DNA of 64,000 nt from Ancylostoma caninum (Eukaryota; Nematoda; Chromadorea; Rhabditida; Ancylostomatidae), in assembly GCA_037903475.1 (NCBI GenBank), contig JBAJFG010000561.1, positions 62,001 to 126,000 of the forward strand, in the 5' to 3' direction. Below are positions 62,301 through 64,000 of this stretch, one piece after another; position 1 is the stretch's first letter, and the number at the start of each line of letters is the position of its first letter. Made by a program: the position numbers and the translations under genes. The notes below the pieces were generated by a model. That model worked only from the letters and a program-made list of their open reading frames with translations, ran no database searches and was not told the DNA's origin.

Positions 62301-64000
62301 GACACACATGTAAACAGGCTAAGCCCGTTATTATATAGAATGATTTTTAAGTGTGTGCCTCACTTATCTGGGTCTAAGTCTGAATCTCACGCATCTTTAC
62401 TTTCGAAAGTCCGCTACTGGCGTCTAGGTCTCCGATCTCTGATTTCGGGATCGACAGCATGGATTCCCCTGGCTAGAGACTACTGCGAAAACTTCAGATA
62501 AGGCTGAAAAAAAAACGACATTCACACATTAGAATACGCTGCGAGACGTTCTCATCAGAGTCACGGACGACTTGGCATCTTCTAAACCAAAGCGCTCGAA
62601 ATTGCTTACAACTGTTTGTCTGATCCTTTGTAAATCAAGGATTAAGCTTGGAATGCGAGAGCCAATTTGTCGGTGAGCATCGCTTTGCTGCAAAATTCAG
62701 GCACACAAGTGAAGAAACTACGACTCGACTGTTTGCTCGTAACTTGTCCGTACAGTTTACCGCTTAAGAAAAGCTTCCAATATTTCGTATCTTCTCAGAA
62801 TTGAGTCCTATGACAGCAGTATGCTTTTGCAGCTTTGCTTTTTCTGGAGAAGATGCGCTGAAGGATATCCAAGTGGTCTCATTGTTTTGATTCTTGCAAG
62901 CAAAAATAGCTAGAAATTCAAGGGAAGAAGTTGCAGACAATATGAGAAAGGGCATTCAGCAACAAATCAAAAAGGACAGCATGTTGTTCAGATCTTGACA
63001 AATCTCAAAATTGGCCTCTTACGGTGAGAAGTAGGGTTGATAGAGTAGGGTTGATGGAGAAGTCCGTCTGCAGTGGGAGAGCGGCCTTATCCCCAGCTAA
63101 GAAGAATGTCTGTGCCAAAACATTTTTTTTGCAAAAAGGCGGAATTCTGCTTCAGGTTCTGAGATTTTCACTTTACGTACTCAAATTTTCTATTGTTCGC
63201 GCACTGAGTGTGCTTAAATAAATATAAATAAACGTAAGACCAATGGGATTGAGTAGAACGGGAAAATCACCTTCTTCATTGCTATGCATAGTATCAAAGT
63301 TCCTAAGTGGAGTCGCGGTTGCGTTCTTTCGTTTGTTTGCATTCTCAGAGGGCGTGACCAAGGAGGGGCGTTCTACTGAACACTGTGCGGGGTAAAATTA
63401 CTTGTTACAAAAATAGTATTGGGAAATAAACACTTGAAGAGTGATTGAAATAAGAATAAAGAGCAAGTTAAGTGGCTAGTGAGCAAACGTAAACATTTAC
63501 TTATTCTGTTGCTTCGAAAAGGAATCCCATGCTCAGGTGGGCTGAAAGGACATCGGAAGAAGCCACCGTTTGGTTCGCCACAGCAATTTGTAGTCGACAC
63601 CAAAACTCTTATATCCAGAGCGTGGTGTAAAGTTGTAAATATTTAAATTTACGGGTCGGACGCATTAGTGTCGCTGGTTTTCTTTAGATTTGATTTAATA
63701 CGAAAAAGGATTTTATACCCTGTTAGCGCATCAAGGAAAGCTCCAATTCTGCAGTGTCATCGTGGATTGAATGCAATTTTTTAAGATCTAATCCTCTGTT
63801 GACGTTAGTGGCGTAAAACCGCGGCTTAACGAGCATAAGAAAAGTTGCGTAAATGACAGAAATATTGTAATTCTAATTGGAAAATGACAGAAAGAGCTAA
63901 TTCATTTCTGATCTTTTAAACACCAATAAATAGTGATAGTGATTCTAGTAGCTCTCACATAACACTTGGAACCGGATAAAAAGTGAATAATTGGCTATAA

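Larger units (their letters stand above)
58994..64000. other. Repeat-rich stretch upstream of the membrane-protein gene
   Basis: No gene could be rebuilt. The stretch holds a hAT-type MITE, an (AAAT)n tract, a small GTCCGGC/GCCGGAC hairpin near 60847-60864, a 14-copy minisatellite and an 8-bp tandem repeat. The frames at 60138-60419 plus and 59929-60201 minus overlap and have no recognised domain. From 62340 to the end I see only short AT-rich frames. Confidence 0.5.

Overview
This is a window of nuclear DNA from a nematode, most likely a clade V (rhabditid or strongylid, hookworm-like) worm. The genes are split into many short exons with nematode-type splice sites (T-rich tract ending in TTTCAG at acceptors), introns range from about 45 bases to 3.7 kb, and the two recognisable housekeeping proteins read like nematode NSF and importin-beta. 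The species call is an inference from gene style, not from a database match.

Four multi-exon genes can be rebuilt with reading phase kept across every junction. (1) 7380-22997, minus strand: N-ethylmaleimide-sensitive factor (NSF), 20 exons, 748 residues. (2) 29170-38322, plus strand: importin beta-1 (imb-1/KPNB1 type), 22 exons, 894 residues. (3) 40138-44184, minus strand: a nuclear hormone receptor, 9 exons, 518 residues, with a canonical zinc-finger DNA-binding domain and a short ligand-binding domain that stops before the AF-2 helix. (4) 48620-58993, minus strand: an unrecognised multi-pass membrane protein, 20 exons, 902 residues, with an N-terminal signal anchor, a Lys-rich and Thr/Pro-rich large domain, and a C-terminal membrane bundle.

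The genes do not form an operon. NSF and importin-beta are divergently placed with about 6 kb between them; importin-beta and the receptor converge on a 1.8 kb gap; the receptor and the membrane protein run in the same direction about 4.4 kb apart. NSF drives SNARE disassembly, importin-beta carries cargo through nuclear pores and the receptor is a transcription factor, so no shared pathway is implied.

The rest is intergenic or intronic sequence holding mobile-element and repeat structure: two 0.76-0.77 kb copies of one TTAA-flanked inverted-repeat element (15273-16040 and 47212-47973), a long foldback hairpin (about 57950-58218), a hAT-type MITE with an exact 8-bp target duplication (59229-59476), a 14-copy minisatellite mixing two unit types (61345-62095), two tandem duplications and an inverted repeat in importin-beta intron 4, and simple repeats. 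The first 7 kb and the 23-29 kb stretch have no gene I can rebuild, only orphan exon-like frames. No CRISPR array, rRNA gene or convincing intact tRNA gene was seen.
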